Assembly (NCBI RefSeq): GCF_031624395.1 | Contig: NZ_JAMQON010000006.1 | Location: 124,001 to 188,000, forward strand | Reading direction: 5' to 3' | DNA length: 64,000 bases | DNA from: Halomicroarcula saliterrae | GTDB lineage: Archaea > Halobacteriota > Halobacteria > Halobacteriales > Haloarculaceae | In this document: positions 16,697 through 25,071 of the stretch, piece after piece | Layout of the letters: every line of letters starts with the position of its first letter | How positions within the stretch are numbered: position 1 is the stretch's first letter | The notes under the pieces: model-generated | Database searches by the model: none | The model's input: only the letters and a program-made list of their open reading frames with translations | Told to the model about the DNA's origin: nothing | Position numbers and translations under genes: made by a program

Positions 16697-18499
16697 ATGA
16701 GTGAGCATTCAGTCGGTGACTCCGGGAGCCACAGTGACGTCTCCGTGACGCGCTCGGTCGTCGACCTAGACGGTGACCGCCACCTCTCAGTGGTGTCGAT
16801 GACCGGGGACGGGAGCGATTCGACGGTGGTCCGAATCACTGATACGCTCCCGGACTCGCACACGCTCCACCTCGGCCGGACGGAGCATTCGGTCGAAAAC
16901 GGTGGGACGCTCGACGTCGAGACCGCTGTCGGTCCCGACGAGGTGGTCCGCTTTGGCTACGTGCTCGCCGGCTCCGAGGAGCCGACGCTCGCCGACCTGA
17001 CGGTCGAACTGGACACGGACCTGCGGACGGACGGCGGTATCCGTGCCGTCTGGCGGGGGCCGGACGGACAGGAGGCGCCACTCGTGGTGGCGCCGGACCG
17101 ACTGCTCGGCAGTCAGGGCCTGGAGCTCCCGGTCGTTTCGGGGCCGACATCGAACGGGTCCCGGGCGGCCGCCGACTCCGAACGCGCGGTCTCGCCCCTG
17201 GACGGCGCCGCCATCGGCGTCGTGCTCACGCCGACCAACGGGGACGCGGCGCTGCGGACGGTGTTGCGGGCGACCCGGCGGGGCCACACGGTGTTTGTCA
17301 CCTACAGCGGCCGCTCGGCCGACGTGGAGTCGCTCGACCAGCTCTCCTCGCTCGGCGCGCTCGTCGTCGAGCCGCCGGGGACGAAGACCTCCCAGTCCGC
17401 CCTCAACCGGCTACTCTCCGAGGCCGCCCGCGAGCGGGGGCTGCCCGGCATCGTCCTGCAGACGCGGGACTGCCCGCGCATCGACTACGACCGGACGGCC
17501 GAGGCGTACGAGAGGGCCGACTACGAGGTGGTCGCGATTCCGGAGAACTGGACCACCTCGTCCGACAGCCCGACGGTCGTCGTCGGCATCCCGGCGTACA
17601 ACGCCGCCACGAGCATCGGCGCCGTCGTGGAGCGAGCGGCCGCCTTCGCCGACGAGGTGGTCGTCGTCGACGACGGGAGCCGCGACGAGACGGCCGTTCG
17701 TGCCCGGGAGGCCGGGGCATCGGTGGTCATTCACGAGGTGAACCGCGGCTACGGCGGGGCGCTCAAGACCCTCTTCCGGACGGCCGCGGACCGCGACGCG
17801 GAGCATCTCGTCGTCATCGACGCGGACGGGCAACACGACCCCTCGGACATCCCGATGCTGGTAGAGACCCAGACCCGCGACGACGCCGATATCGTCATCG
17901 GCAGCCGGTACGTGGGCGAGCGGGACACGAAGATCCCGTTCGTCCGGTCTATCGGCCTCGGGCTCATCAACGGCCTCACCAACGCGAGTATGGGGAATCT
18001 CCGCCCGAGCGGCTTCGTCCACGACACGCAGAGCGGCTACCGGGCCTACAGCCGACGGGCCGTCCGCTCGCTCGCGGCGGACCCGATGATAGGGAACAAC
18101 ATGGGCGCGAGCACCGACATCCTCTATCACGCCCACCGGGCCAGACTCGGTATCAGCGAGGTGCCGACGACGGTGTACTACGACGTGGAGAACTCCAGTT
18201 CGCAGGGCTCGCTCTCACACGGCGTCGACCTGCTGCGCAACATCGTCTGGACCGTCGAGTACGGCCGCCCGCTTCTGGTCGTGGGGATGCCCGGCGCCAT
18301 CTCGACGGTCATGGGTATCGCCGTCACGGTCCTGTTGCTCACGACGTATCTGGAGACCGGCACGGTGTATGCCCACCAGCTCCTCGTCTCGATCCTGTTC
18401 GCAGTCGGCGGTATCCTGCTGTGTATCGCGGCGATACTGATGCACGTGCTGAACGTCCACCCGACGATGAAGCGACTCACGACCGATGCCAACAACTAA
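16697..18499 (+). CDS. Family 2 glycosyltransferase with N-terminal extension and two C-terminal membrane helices
   Basis: 600 residues. Residues 1 to about 165 form a beta-rich domain I do not recognise. The region about 170-285 is Rossmann-like and mentions no catalytic motif. The GT2 domain starts near 294 (VVVGIPAYNAATS) with the nucleotide-binding VVVDDGS, the metal motif DADGQHD at about 374-380, and the acceptor-side TQSGYRAYSRRA. Two hydrophobic helices close the protein (about 535-590). This layout matches dolichyl-phosphate sugar synthases that use a lipid acceptor at the membrane. It opens the glycan cluster. Confidence 0.85.
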   Translation: MSEHSVGDSGSHSDVSVTRSVVDLDGDRHLSVVSMTGDGSDSTVVRITDTLPDSHTLHLGRTEHSVENGGTLDVETAVGPDEVVRFGYVLAGSEEPTLADLTVELDTDLRTDGGIRAVWRGPDGQEAPLVVAPDRLLGSQGLELPVVSGPTSNGSRAAADSERAVSPLDGAAIGVVLTPTNGDAALRTVLRATRRGHTVFVTYSGRSADVESLDQLSSLGALVVEPPGTKTSQSALNRLLSEAARERGLPGIVLQTRDCPRIDYDRTAEAYERADYEVVAIPENWTTSSDSPTVVVGIPAYNAATSIGAVVERAAAFADEVVVVDDGSRDETAVRAREAGASVVIHEVNRGYGGALKTLFRTAADRDAEHLVVIDADGQHDPSDIPMLVETQTRDDADIVIGSRYVGERDTKIPFVRSIGLGLINGLTNASMGNLRPSGFVHDTQSGYRAYSRRAVRSLAADPMIGNNMGASTDILYHAHRARLGISEVPTTVYYDVENSSSQGSLSHGVDLLRNIVWTVEYGRPLLVVGMPGAISTVMGIAVTVLLLTTYLETGTVYAHQLLVSILFAVGGILLCIAAILMHVLNVHPTMKRLTTDANN

Positions 18500-18558
18500 G
18501 CGGATTGCCCGACACCCTCGGGACATGTTCCGAGCGGCACCAGCGGCGGTGGGCCAGC

Positions 18559-19230
18559 GTGGGTAGCGAGGCCGCAACCGGTGGCGGGCTCCGCGACCGG
18601 TTCGGCCCGCGGAACCCGGCCCCCGCGTTCGGGGTCCTCGGGGTCGGCCTCGTCGGGGCCGCCGTCGCCGTCCCGGCCTTCGAGACGCTGCTTTTCGCCT
18701 GGGGCGGCACCGCGCTGTTTGCCGCCGTGCTCCTGCGGTTCGTCACCACCACCGCGACGGTCCCGGCAGCCGTCGCGACGGATGTCCACGCCGTCGCTGC
18801 GGGGAACGCGCGCCGGTTCGCGGGCACCGGCCCGCACCGATACGTCCCCGACGGCGACTCCGTCTCGCTCGTCGTCGGGGGGGACGCTTCCGGCGACCGG
18901 CCCGGGACGGCGCTCGACCCCGTCGGCGAGCGCCTGCTGGCGCCGCTCGCGGAGCCAGCCTCCGAGCCGACCGTCGAGAACCGCGTGCCGGTCCTCCTCG
19001 ACGCCGTCGTCCACGACCTCGAACTGGCCGCCGGCGCGCGGAGCCGGACGACCGACACGGGCGTCGAAGTCACCGTCACCGGCGTGCAGGTCGGCACGGC
19101 GGAGCTGTTCGACCATCCCGCCGTCTCCGTCGTCGGCGTCGGGCTCGCCGACGCGCTCTCGGCGCCGGTCCGGGTCGACCCGACAGTCGAGGACGGCCGG
19201 CTGGTCGTGGCCTGTCACTGGCGCGAGTAG
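18559..19230 (+). CDS. Two-helix membrane protein with soluble domain, paralogue of 57775-58629
   Basis: 223 residues from a GTG start (GSEAATGGG follows). Two membrane helices (AFGVLGVGLVGAAVAVPAF and LFAWGGTALFAAVLLRFV) precede a soluble domain of about 150 residues. The order of motifs (ERLLAPLAEPA, VHDLELAAGA, GTAELFDHPAVSVVGVGLADAL, and a C-terminal CHWRE) parallels the protein at 57775-58629, which ends in CSWDE. Function is unknown. In both places it neighbours DUF1616 and DUF457-like genes. Confidence 0.65.
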   Translation: MGSEAATGGGLRDRFGPRNPAPAFGVLGVGLVGAAVAVPAFETLLFAWGGTALFAAVLLRFVTTTATVPAAVATDVHAVAAGNARRFAGTGPHRYVPDGDSVSLVVGGDASGDRPGTALDPVGERLLAPLAEPASEPTVENRVPVLLDAVVHDLELAAGARSRTTDTGVEVTVTGVQVGTAELFDHPAVSVVGVGLADALSAPVRVDPTVEDGRLVVACHWRE

Positions 19231-19236
19231 CCGGCC

Positions 19237-19509
19237 CTAGAACGTGGCGACGAACTTCTCGAGCGTTCGCAGTCCGACGACGACAGCGAACACGACCGTT
19301 CCCGCGACGAGCGGCCAGCGGAGCCGCGAGCGCCACGCCGGCGTCGCGTGGACCGGTGCGGTCAGCGCCGTGAGCAGCGCCAGTCCGAAAAAGGCGCTCA
19401 CGAAGACGAACTCCAGTGTCAGCGCCCCGGCCGTCGCCAGCAGCCCGACACTCCCCAGCGTCCACCCGGTCTGGGCGTAGAGGAACCGGCGCTGTCTCGC
19501 TGTGGTCAT
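19237..19509 (-). CDS. Small three-helix membrane protein
   Basis: 90 residues with three hydrophobic segments: GWTLGSVGLLATAGALTL, FVSAFFGLALLTALTAP and WPLVAGTVVFAVVVGL. The N-terminus MTTARQRRFLYAQ is positively charged. I recognise no family. It is convergent with the preceding gene (6-base gap) and divergent from the DUF457-like gene. Confidence 0.6.
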   Translation of the reverse strand: MTTARQRRFLYAQTGWTLGSVGLLATAGALTLEFVFVSAFFGLALLTALTAPVHATPAWRSRLRWPLVAGTVVFAVVVGLRTLEKFVATF

Positions 19510-19612
19510 CTCAGGTCCGCTACCCCGGCGACGACTATAGTTCCTGTGGGTCCCAGTGGCGCGTCACTCGGTCGGCGGGTTCAAGCCAGTTGGCACCGTC
19601 CTTGTCACAGAG

Positions 19613-20158
19613 ATGTTCCCGTGGACTCACGCCGCCTTCGGCTACGCGCTCTTCGTCCTCCTGGCCGGAGCGCTCGTCGCCCTGGGGCTGCGTGGGCGCC
19701 TCTCGAAAGCGGAGCTACTCGCCGTGGTCTTCGCCACGCAGCTCCCGGACCTCGTCGACAAACCGCTGGCCTGGTGGTTCGCCCTCATCCCCTCCGGGCG
19801 GTCGCTGGCGCACTCGCTGGTGCTCGCCGTCCCGCTCTCGCTTGCCGTCCTCGCCGTCGCCCGCCACCGCGGCCACGCCGAGGTCGGGCTCGCCTTCGCC
19901 GTCGGCTACGCCAGCCACCTCGTCGGTGACGTCTACGTCGCGGTGTACTACTGGCGGGTCGAGGAGTTCACGTTCCTCCTGTGGCCCGTCCTGCCGGCCT
20001 ACCCCTACGACGACTACGCCGGTCTGGGGGCGCTCGTCGGCGGCATCGAACTGACGACGCCGCTGCTTTCGGCCGTCGGCCTCGCGGTGTTCGCCGGCCT
20101 CGTCTTCCTCGTGCACTTCTTGCGGGCGCCGTGGTGGTCCCCCGCGGTCCGGCGCTGA
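19613..20158 (+). CDS. DUF457/YdjM-like membrane-bound metal-dependent hydrolase
   Basis: 181 residues starting at MFPWTHAAFGYA; a further 19 codons of open frame precede it without a better start. The sequence has the YdjM layout: a histidine in the first helix (WTHAAFGY), the LPDLVDKPLAWWF segment, HSLVLAVPLS, and SHLVGDVYVAVYYW, giving a set of His/Asp residues on membrane helices that could bind a metal. The family is predicted to be a membrane hydrolase; the substrate is unknown. A paralogue lies at 59767-60294 with the same DKPLAW motif. Confidence 0.8.
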   Translation: MFPWTHAAFGYALFVLLAGALVALGLRGRLSKAELLAVVFATQLPDLVDKPLAWWFALIPSGRSLAHSLVLAVPLSLAVLAVARHRGHAEVGLAFAVGYASHLVGDVYVAVYYWRVEEFTFLLWPVLPAYPYDDYAGLGALVGGIELTTPLLSAVGLAVFAGLVFLVHFLRAPWWSPAVRR

Positions 20159-20253
20159 CCGGCCCCGCTCGTCCGCTGCGTTCCAGTTCCCGCCGCGTGC
20201 ATCGCAACTGCAACACTTTTGCTACCGCCCACTGAAGGGGAGGCAACGCATCG

Positions 20254-22221
20254 ATGGTCTCTCTCTCGCAGTTCCGACGGCCCTCCTACGTCCCCGTCGC
20301 TGTCTGTCTGCTAGCAGTCGTCGGACTGGTCGCCGCGGCCGTTCTCGAACTGGTCCCGCGGCCGACGCTGCTTCGCGCCGCGTTCACCCTCTTTGGCGCG
20401 GTCGTCGCGCTAGCGCTGTACGCCGCCTCCCGTGCGGGACCGCCGTCGGCGTCGCGGCGTCTCTCCCCCGATATCGCGACGAAAGCCGTCGTCGCGCTGG
20501 CCGCCGGCGCCGTCGTCGCCACGGCGATGCTCGACACCCGCCTGCTCCCGTTCGCGGTCGTCCTCCCGGTCGGGTTCGCCCTCGTCGCGCTCCAGCTCCG
20601 GGCCGACCCCTCCGTCCCGGCCGTGCTGACACAGCTCTGTGCGCTGTTTGTCGCCCCGCGGCTGGGCAAGTATCTCACGACCGGCTTCTACTTCGGCGGC
20701 ACCGACACGTTCGCTCACGTCGCCGCCGTCGACACCCTCGTTCGGGCGCGGTACACGCCCGCGATTCCCCACGGGTACGACCTCTATCCCGTCTTTCACT
20801 TCCTCGTCGGGACGGTCACGCACATCACGGGGCTGCCGGCCTACGACGCGCTGGTGCTCACCGGCGTCGCGCTGTTCACGCTGTGTGTCCCGCTCGCGTA
20901 TCTCCTGGGAGCGGCCGTCTTCGGTTCGACGCGGCTTGGACTGGCGACGGCGCTCGCGGCCGCCGTTCTGGAGTTCTTCGCGTACCACGCGCTGTATTTC
21001 TACCCGCAGGCGCTCGCTGTCGTCCTCCTGCTGGTCGCTCTCTACGCCAACAGACAGCTCCTGAGCGCCCGGTTCGAGGGGCCCTACCGCCGCCACTCCG
21101 TGTTCGTGCTGGCGCTGGTGGCGACGATGGTCGTCACCCACCACCTGACGTATCTCCTCTTTGCCGGCCTGCTCGCGGCCGCCGCGCCGGTGGCGCTCGC
21201 GCGCTCGCGGCTCTTCCCCGAGGCCGGCCTGAGCCGCTCGCTGCGATACCGGTGGCTGTTTCCGGGCGTTCTCGGCGGGCTCTTCCTCCTCGTCTACTGG
21301 GCCTACTCGCCGAGTCTCATCCTCGTCGGTATCTTCGAGCTGACCCTCGGCGTGCTGTTCGACGTCGTCGACGTGCCGACCGCCCGGCTGTTCACCTACG
21401 GCGTGACACTGCCCGCCGACACGCTCGACCGGGCGGTCGCGTGGCTGCTGACGCCGACCGGGCTGTACGCCACCGGGCTGGGCGCGGTCCTGCTGCTCGC
21501 GGGCTACGAACTCCTCGACGACCTCTCGGCGTACCGGCGCGGGTTCACGCTCGCTGTCACCGGGCTGGGCCTCTCGGCGCTGTTGCTCCCGCTTCCCGTC
21601 CCGATTCCACAGATAGAGCGGCTGAAGTTCGTCGTGTCGCTGTTCGCGCTGTTGCCACTGGCCGTCGGCCTCCACCGGGCGCTCGCCGTCGAGCGCCGCT
21701 ACGTGGTCGCGTCGCTCCTGCTGGTGGCGACCCTCGGGGGCGCGACGGCGTTTACCGTCCTCGCGGCCGACGACACGACCCGCGTCTACATCGACGAGCC
21801 GCGCGAGCAGGTGTCGATGTCGAACGGCGAGTACCGGTCGGTCCGGACGACTGCGGCGTTCGTACAGGGGTACGGCAACGGCACCGTGGCCACCGACCGG
21901 GTGACCAACCGGGCCTTCGAGACCGCCCGGTTCAACGCGACCCGGCCGCTCCGGGCCCGCTCGGCGGGCGTGCGAACCGACGCGACCTACCTCGTCGCGC
22001 GCGAGCGCTGGACCGACCACGTGGTCGCGCTCGGCCAGGGGGTACGCACCGGCGACCTGAACAGCTTCGCCGTCTCACAGCGGCGCTTCGAGGCGGCCGA
22101 CGCGACGGCGAACAAAGTGTACACGACGGACGGCGTCCGGGTGTACCGGAGCTCGGACGGGTTCCGCGGGGTCTACGGCGAGAACGGGAGCGCGCGGAAC
22201 AGCACGCTCCGCGCCAGATAG
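20254..22221 (+). CDS. Large polytopic membrane protein, GT-C-like glycosyltransferase candidate
   Basis: 655 residues with at least eleven hydrophobic helices in the first 510 residues, followed by a soluble extracellular domain of about 140 residues (from TRVYIDEPREQ). After the fourth or fifth helix there is a loop FYFGGTDTFAHVAAVD with an aspartate and histidine, followed by GYDLYPVFHFLVGT; acidic loops of this kind are typical of GT-C enzymes that use lipid-linked sugars. The family assignment is inferred from this layout. It fits the surrounding glycan genes as a polyprenyl-phosphate-dependent transferase or a polymerase. Confidence 0.6.
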   Translation: MVSLSQFRRPSYVPVAVCLLAVVGLVAAAVLELVPRPTLLRAAFTLFGAVVALALYAASRAGPPSASRRLSPDIATKAVVALAAGAVVATAMLDTRLLPFAVVLPVGFALVALQLRADPSVPAVLTQLCALFVAPRLGKYLTTGFYFGGTDTFAHVAAVDTLVRARYTPAIPHGYDLYPVFHFLVGTVTHITGLPAYDALVLTGVALFTLCVPLAYLLGAAVFGSTRLGLATALAAAVLEFFAYHALYFYPQALAVVLLLVALYANRQLLSARFEGPYRRHSVFVLALVATMVVTHHLTYLLFAGLLAAAAPVALARSRLFPEAGLSRSLRYRWLFPGVLGGLFLLVYWAYSPSLILVGIFELTLGVLFDVVDVPTARLFTYGVTLPADTLDRAVAWLLTPTGLYATGLGAVLLLAGYELLDDLSAYRRGFTLAVTGLGLSALLLPLPVPIPQIERLKFVVSLFALLPLAVGLHRALAVERRYVVASLLLVATLGGATAFTVLAADDTTRVYIDEPREQVSMSNGEYRSVRTTAAFVQGYGNGTVATDRVTNRAFETARFNATRPLRARSAGVRTDATYLVARERWTDHVVALGQGVRTGDLNSFAVSQRRFEAADATANKVYTTDGVRVYRSSDGFRGVYGENGSARNSTLRAR

Positions 22222-22949
22222 GCGACCGAGTAGGGGTGCGGCGTGATGCGGACCGCCCGCCCGAGAAAGGTGACCGCGCGGTCGTAGTCGCCGGCGGCGT
22301 GACAGGCCACGCCGAGGTCCGTGTAGAGCTGGTTGTAGTAGACCGTGAGATACGGCTGGGCGGCCGGGACCCGCTCGCTGACCAGATAGCCGAAGCGTTT
22401 GGCGTGTTCGCGGTACTCGTCGACGGCCATCCCCGAGGCCATCATGCTCCCCTCGTGGCGGCGCCGCGAGAACAGGTCCGGGCAGCAACAGACGCCGCCC
22501 TCGGTCGCCGCTTCGAGGACGTACAGCAGGTCTTCGCCGCGCTGGAGCCCCGTCTCGAAGCGGACGCCGACCTGCTCCGTGTCGACGAGGATGGCCGAGG
22601 TGACCTCCGAGAGCTCGCCGACGAACACGTCGTAGACGAAATCGTCGAGCGTCGTCGGCGGCCCCTGCACGCAGAGCCCGGCCCCGGTCTCCCGCATCCG
22701 GTCGAGCTGGCGTTCGAGCTTGTCGGTGGCCCAGAGGTCGTCGGCGTCGAGGAAGGCGACGTAGCGCTCGCCGGCCCGCTCCAGCCCCGCGTTGCGGGCG
22801 TCCGCCGGCCCGGTGTCGACGTCGTCGACGACGACCAGCTCGGTCGGGACGGTCTGGTCCGCGACCGTGCGTTTCGCCTCTTCCAGCATCGACTCGGGCG
22901 TGTACCGCTCGCTGTACGGGATGACGACCGAGACTGTCTCGCTCACCAT
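22173..22949 (-). CDS. Family 2 glycosyltransferase
   Basis: 258 residues starting at MVSETVSVVIPYS. GT2 motifs: SVVIPYSERY, ELVVVDDVDTGPADARNAGL and the metal site AFLDADDLW at about 90-98. The C-terminal 60 residues contain a TPR-like helical segment (LYTDLGVACHAAGDYDRAVTFLGRAVRI). Its 3' end overlaps the end of the convergent GT-C-like gene by about 50 bases. Its start overlaps the stop of the GT4 gene upstream, marking a four-gene operon transcribed leftward from 26299. Confidence 0.85.
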   Translation of the reverse strand: MVSETVSVVIPYSERYTPESMLEEAKRTVADQTVPTELVVVDDVDTGPADARNAGLERAGERYVAFLDADDLWATDKLERQLDRMRETGAGLCVQGPPTTLDDFVYDVFVGELSEVTSAILVDTEQVGVRFETGLQRGEDLLYVLEAATEGGVCCCPDLFSRRRHEGSMMASGMAVDEYREHAKRFGYLVSERVPAAQPYLTVYYNQLYTDLGVACHAAGDYDRAVTFLGRAVRITPHPYSVAYLARSVLFRALPFSP

Positions 22950-24154
22950 TCGGCCAGCACCTCCGCGTGGACCTCGGTCACCTGCTCGGCGTGATGTGAC
23001 CACGTCCACTGCTGGTCCAGCAGCCGCTGGCGGCCGGCCCGTCCCATCTCGCGCAGCCGCGCCGGCTCGTCGAGCAGCCGGTCGAGCGTCGCCGTCAGCC
23101 GCTCGGGGGCTTTCGGCGGGACGAGCACGCCGGTCTCGCCGTCGACGACCATCTCCGGGATGCCGCCGACGTCCGAGGCGACGACGGGCGTCTCGGCGGC
23201 CATCGCCTCGTAGACGACCGTCGGGCGCCCCTCCCGCCAGCTAGGGTGGACGAGGGCGTCGGCCGCGACCTGCCAGCGCCGCAGCGCCACGGGGTCTAAC
23301 CGCCACTGCGAGCGGGCGGGGTGGGAGAGCTCGCCGAGCCGGTCCAGCAGCCACCACCGGAGGTCCCCCTCGTGGCCGACCGTCACGAGCATCACGTCGT
23401 CGCGGTCGAGCGCGTCGACGGCCGCGACGAGCTCTTTGAGCCCCTTCTGCTCGGTGTAGGCCCCGACCGACAGCAGCAGTTTCGTGTCGGGGTCGATACC
23501 GAGCTCGGCCCGAATCTGTTCGCGCCGGTCCGTCGGGAACTTCTCGGGGTCCTCGCCGATGGGGACGGTGGTCACCTTCTCGGCGGGGGCGAAACGCCGG
23601 GCCACGCCGGCCAGTTCGTCGCTGACGACGAGGATACGGGCCGCGTAGTCGACGGTCTCCCGGATGCGCCGCTGGGCCTGCTCGTTGAACGAATCGAAGT
23701 TGTGGAGGTCGACGGCGTGGCTGTTGACCACGAGCGGGACGTCGTGGGCCCGGCAGTACGGCAGGAGCCCGTAGCCGTCCAGATAGATGTCCGAGGTGTG
23801 GACGATGTCGTGGGGCGTCTCGAACGTCCGCTCGACGTAGCGGGGCACCCGCTTTTGCAGCGAGTCGCCCGAGATGTGGTAGAAGTGCCGCTTGGGAACC
23901 ATGTAGAGAAAGCGCGGGTAGTGGGCCACGTAGGTCCCCCACCGCTCGGTCTTCGGGACCCGCGAGTACTCGGAGTTGGGCCCGACCGGCGGCGCGACGG
24001 GCGTCGGCACCACCACGTCGAGGTCGGCGTTCGTCCGGTTGATGGCGTCGAACGACCGGTGGTTGAACGGCGATCGGACCTGCAGCGAGTGGCTCTGGTG
24101 GTGGATACAGCAGGCCAGCACGTCGTAGGGCGCTCCGTCGGCGGGACCGCTCAT
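22943..24154 (-). CDS. Family 4 glycosyltransferase (copy 2)
   Basis: 403 residues from MSGPADGAPY. GT-B fold: an N-terminal acceptor domain (RSPFNHRSFDAINR) and a C-terminal donor domain with KLLLSVGAYTEQKG, then HPSWREGRPTVVYEAMAAETPVVAS, which is the E-x7-E region of GT4 enzymes, and VGGIPEMVVDGETGVLVPP. It is closely similar to the protein at 25064-26299 throughout its length, so the two come from a tandem duplication. It overlaps genes on both sides (4 and 7 bases). Confidence 0.9.
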   Translation of the reverse strand: MSGPADGAPYDVLACCIHHQSHSLQVRSPFNHRSFDAINRTNADLDVVVPTPVAPPVGPNSEYSRVPKTERWGTYVAHYPRFLYMVPKRHFYHISGDSLQKRVPRYVERTFETPHDIVHTSDIYLDGYGLLPYCRAHDVPLVVNSHAVDLHNFDSFNEQAQRRIRETVDYAARILVVSDELAGVARRFAPAEKVTTVPIGEDPEKFPTDRREQIRAELGIDPDTKLLLSVGAYTEQKGLKELVAAVDALDRDDVMLVTVGHEGDLRWWLLDRLGELSHPARSQWRLDPVALRRWQVAADALVHPSWREGRPTVVYEAMAAETPVVASDVGGIPEMVVDGETGVLVPPKAPERLTATLDRLLDEPARLREMGRAGRQRLLDQQWTWSHHAEQVTEVHAEVLAEW

Positions 24155-25071
24155 CGCTCCCTCCCGGCGAGGGCCCGCAGGCCCAGCACCGACCAGAACG
24201 CCAGCCTGGCGAGGTTCTTGGGGCGCGCGACGGTCCCGGCGTCGAGGTAGTCGGCGGCCTCGCCAAAGCGGCCCTCGGCGAGGAAGTGGCCGACGAGTCC
24301 CATCCGGTGCACCTGCCGGACCGGGACCCCACGGGCTTCGAGCTCGCGAACGAGGTCGGCGTTTCGCTCCAGGTACCGGCGGTCGTTTGCCACGTAGGCC
24401 TCCGCGGGGGCGTCCCCGGTGAAGTGGGTCAGCGCGAGCGGTTCGTCGACGTAGGCGAGTTTCCCGACGCCGAGCACCCGGAGGACGAGGTCCCAGTCCT
24501 CGTAGATAGCGAGCCCCTCGTCGAACTCGCCGGCGGCCGCCAGCGCGCTCCGTTCGACCAGCAGCGTCGACCCCGGCCCCATGAACACCTGCATCGAGAG
24601 CAGCGACTCGGCCAGCTCCCGGCCGCCCTCCCGCGGTGCCGTCGACCGAAACAAGCGCTCCGAGACGACCGTGGCGAGTCGCCCGGCCGCCGAGAGCCCC
24701 GCCGTCGCCACGTCGCAGTAGGCCCCGACCCACCCCTCGCCGCGCTCGTCGACGGCGGCCAGTTGCCGTTCGAGCTTCCGGGGGAGCCACTCGTCGTCCG
24801 AGTCGAGGAAGGCGACGTACTCGCCGCGGGCCGCCGCGACGCCGGTGTTGCGGGCGGCGCTGACGCCCCGGTTTCGCTCGTGGGCGAGCGGGCGGACCCG
24901 CTCGTCGTCGTACCCCTCGACGACGCCCCGCGTCCCGTCGCTGCTGCCGTCGTCGACGACGACCACTTCGAGGTCGGCCATCGTCTGGGCGAGCGCGCTG
25001 TCGATGGCCCGGCCGACCACGTCGGCGCGCTCGTAGGCCGGAACCACGACGCTGACGCGGGGCTCAGTCAC
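24151..25071 (-). CDS. Family 2 glycosyltransferase
   Basis: 306 residues. GT2 core: VSVVVPAYERADVVGRAI, VVVVDDGSSDGTRG, NRGVSAARNTGVAAARG and the metal site AFLDSDDEW (about 92-100). The later IYEDWDLVLRVL carries the conserved acidic and tryptophan residues of the acceptor site. The C-terminus includes a helical repeat-like segment (GHFLAEGRFGEAADYLDAG) as in the GT2 at 22173. Both ends overlap the flanking GT4 genes, so all four are probably one transcript. Confidence 0.9.
   Translation of the reverse strand: MTEPRVSVVVPAYERADVVGRAIDSALAQTMADLEVVVVDDGSSDGTRGVVEGYDDERVRPLAHERNRGVSAARNTGVAAARGEYVAFLDSDDEWLPRKLERQLAAVDERGEGWVGAYCDVATAGLSAAGRLATVVSERLFRSTAPREGGRELAESLLSMQVFMGPGSTLLVERSALAAAGEFDEGLAIYEDWDLVLRVLGVGKLAYVDEPLALTHFTGDAPAEAYVANDRRYLERNADLVRELEARGVPVRQVHRMGLVGHFLAEGRFGEAADYLDAGTVARPKNLARLAFWSVLGLRALAGRER

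Noticed and set aside
20410-22020. 536-codon minus-strand frame rich in Arg, Glu and Gln
   Set aside because: Antisense shadow of the GT-C-like gene; composition unlike any neighbour.
20883-22994. 703-codon plus-strand frame across the GT-C-like and GT2 genes
   Set aside because: Runs through two real genes in wrong frames and has Arg/Pro/Ala-rich composition.
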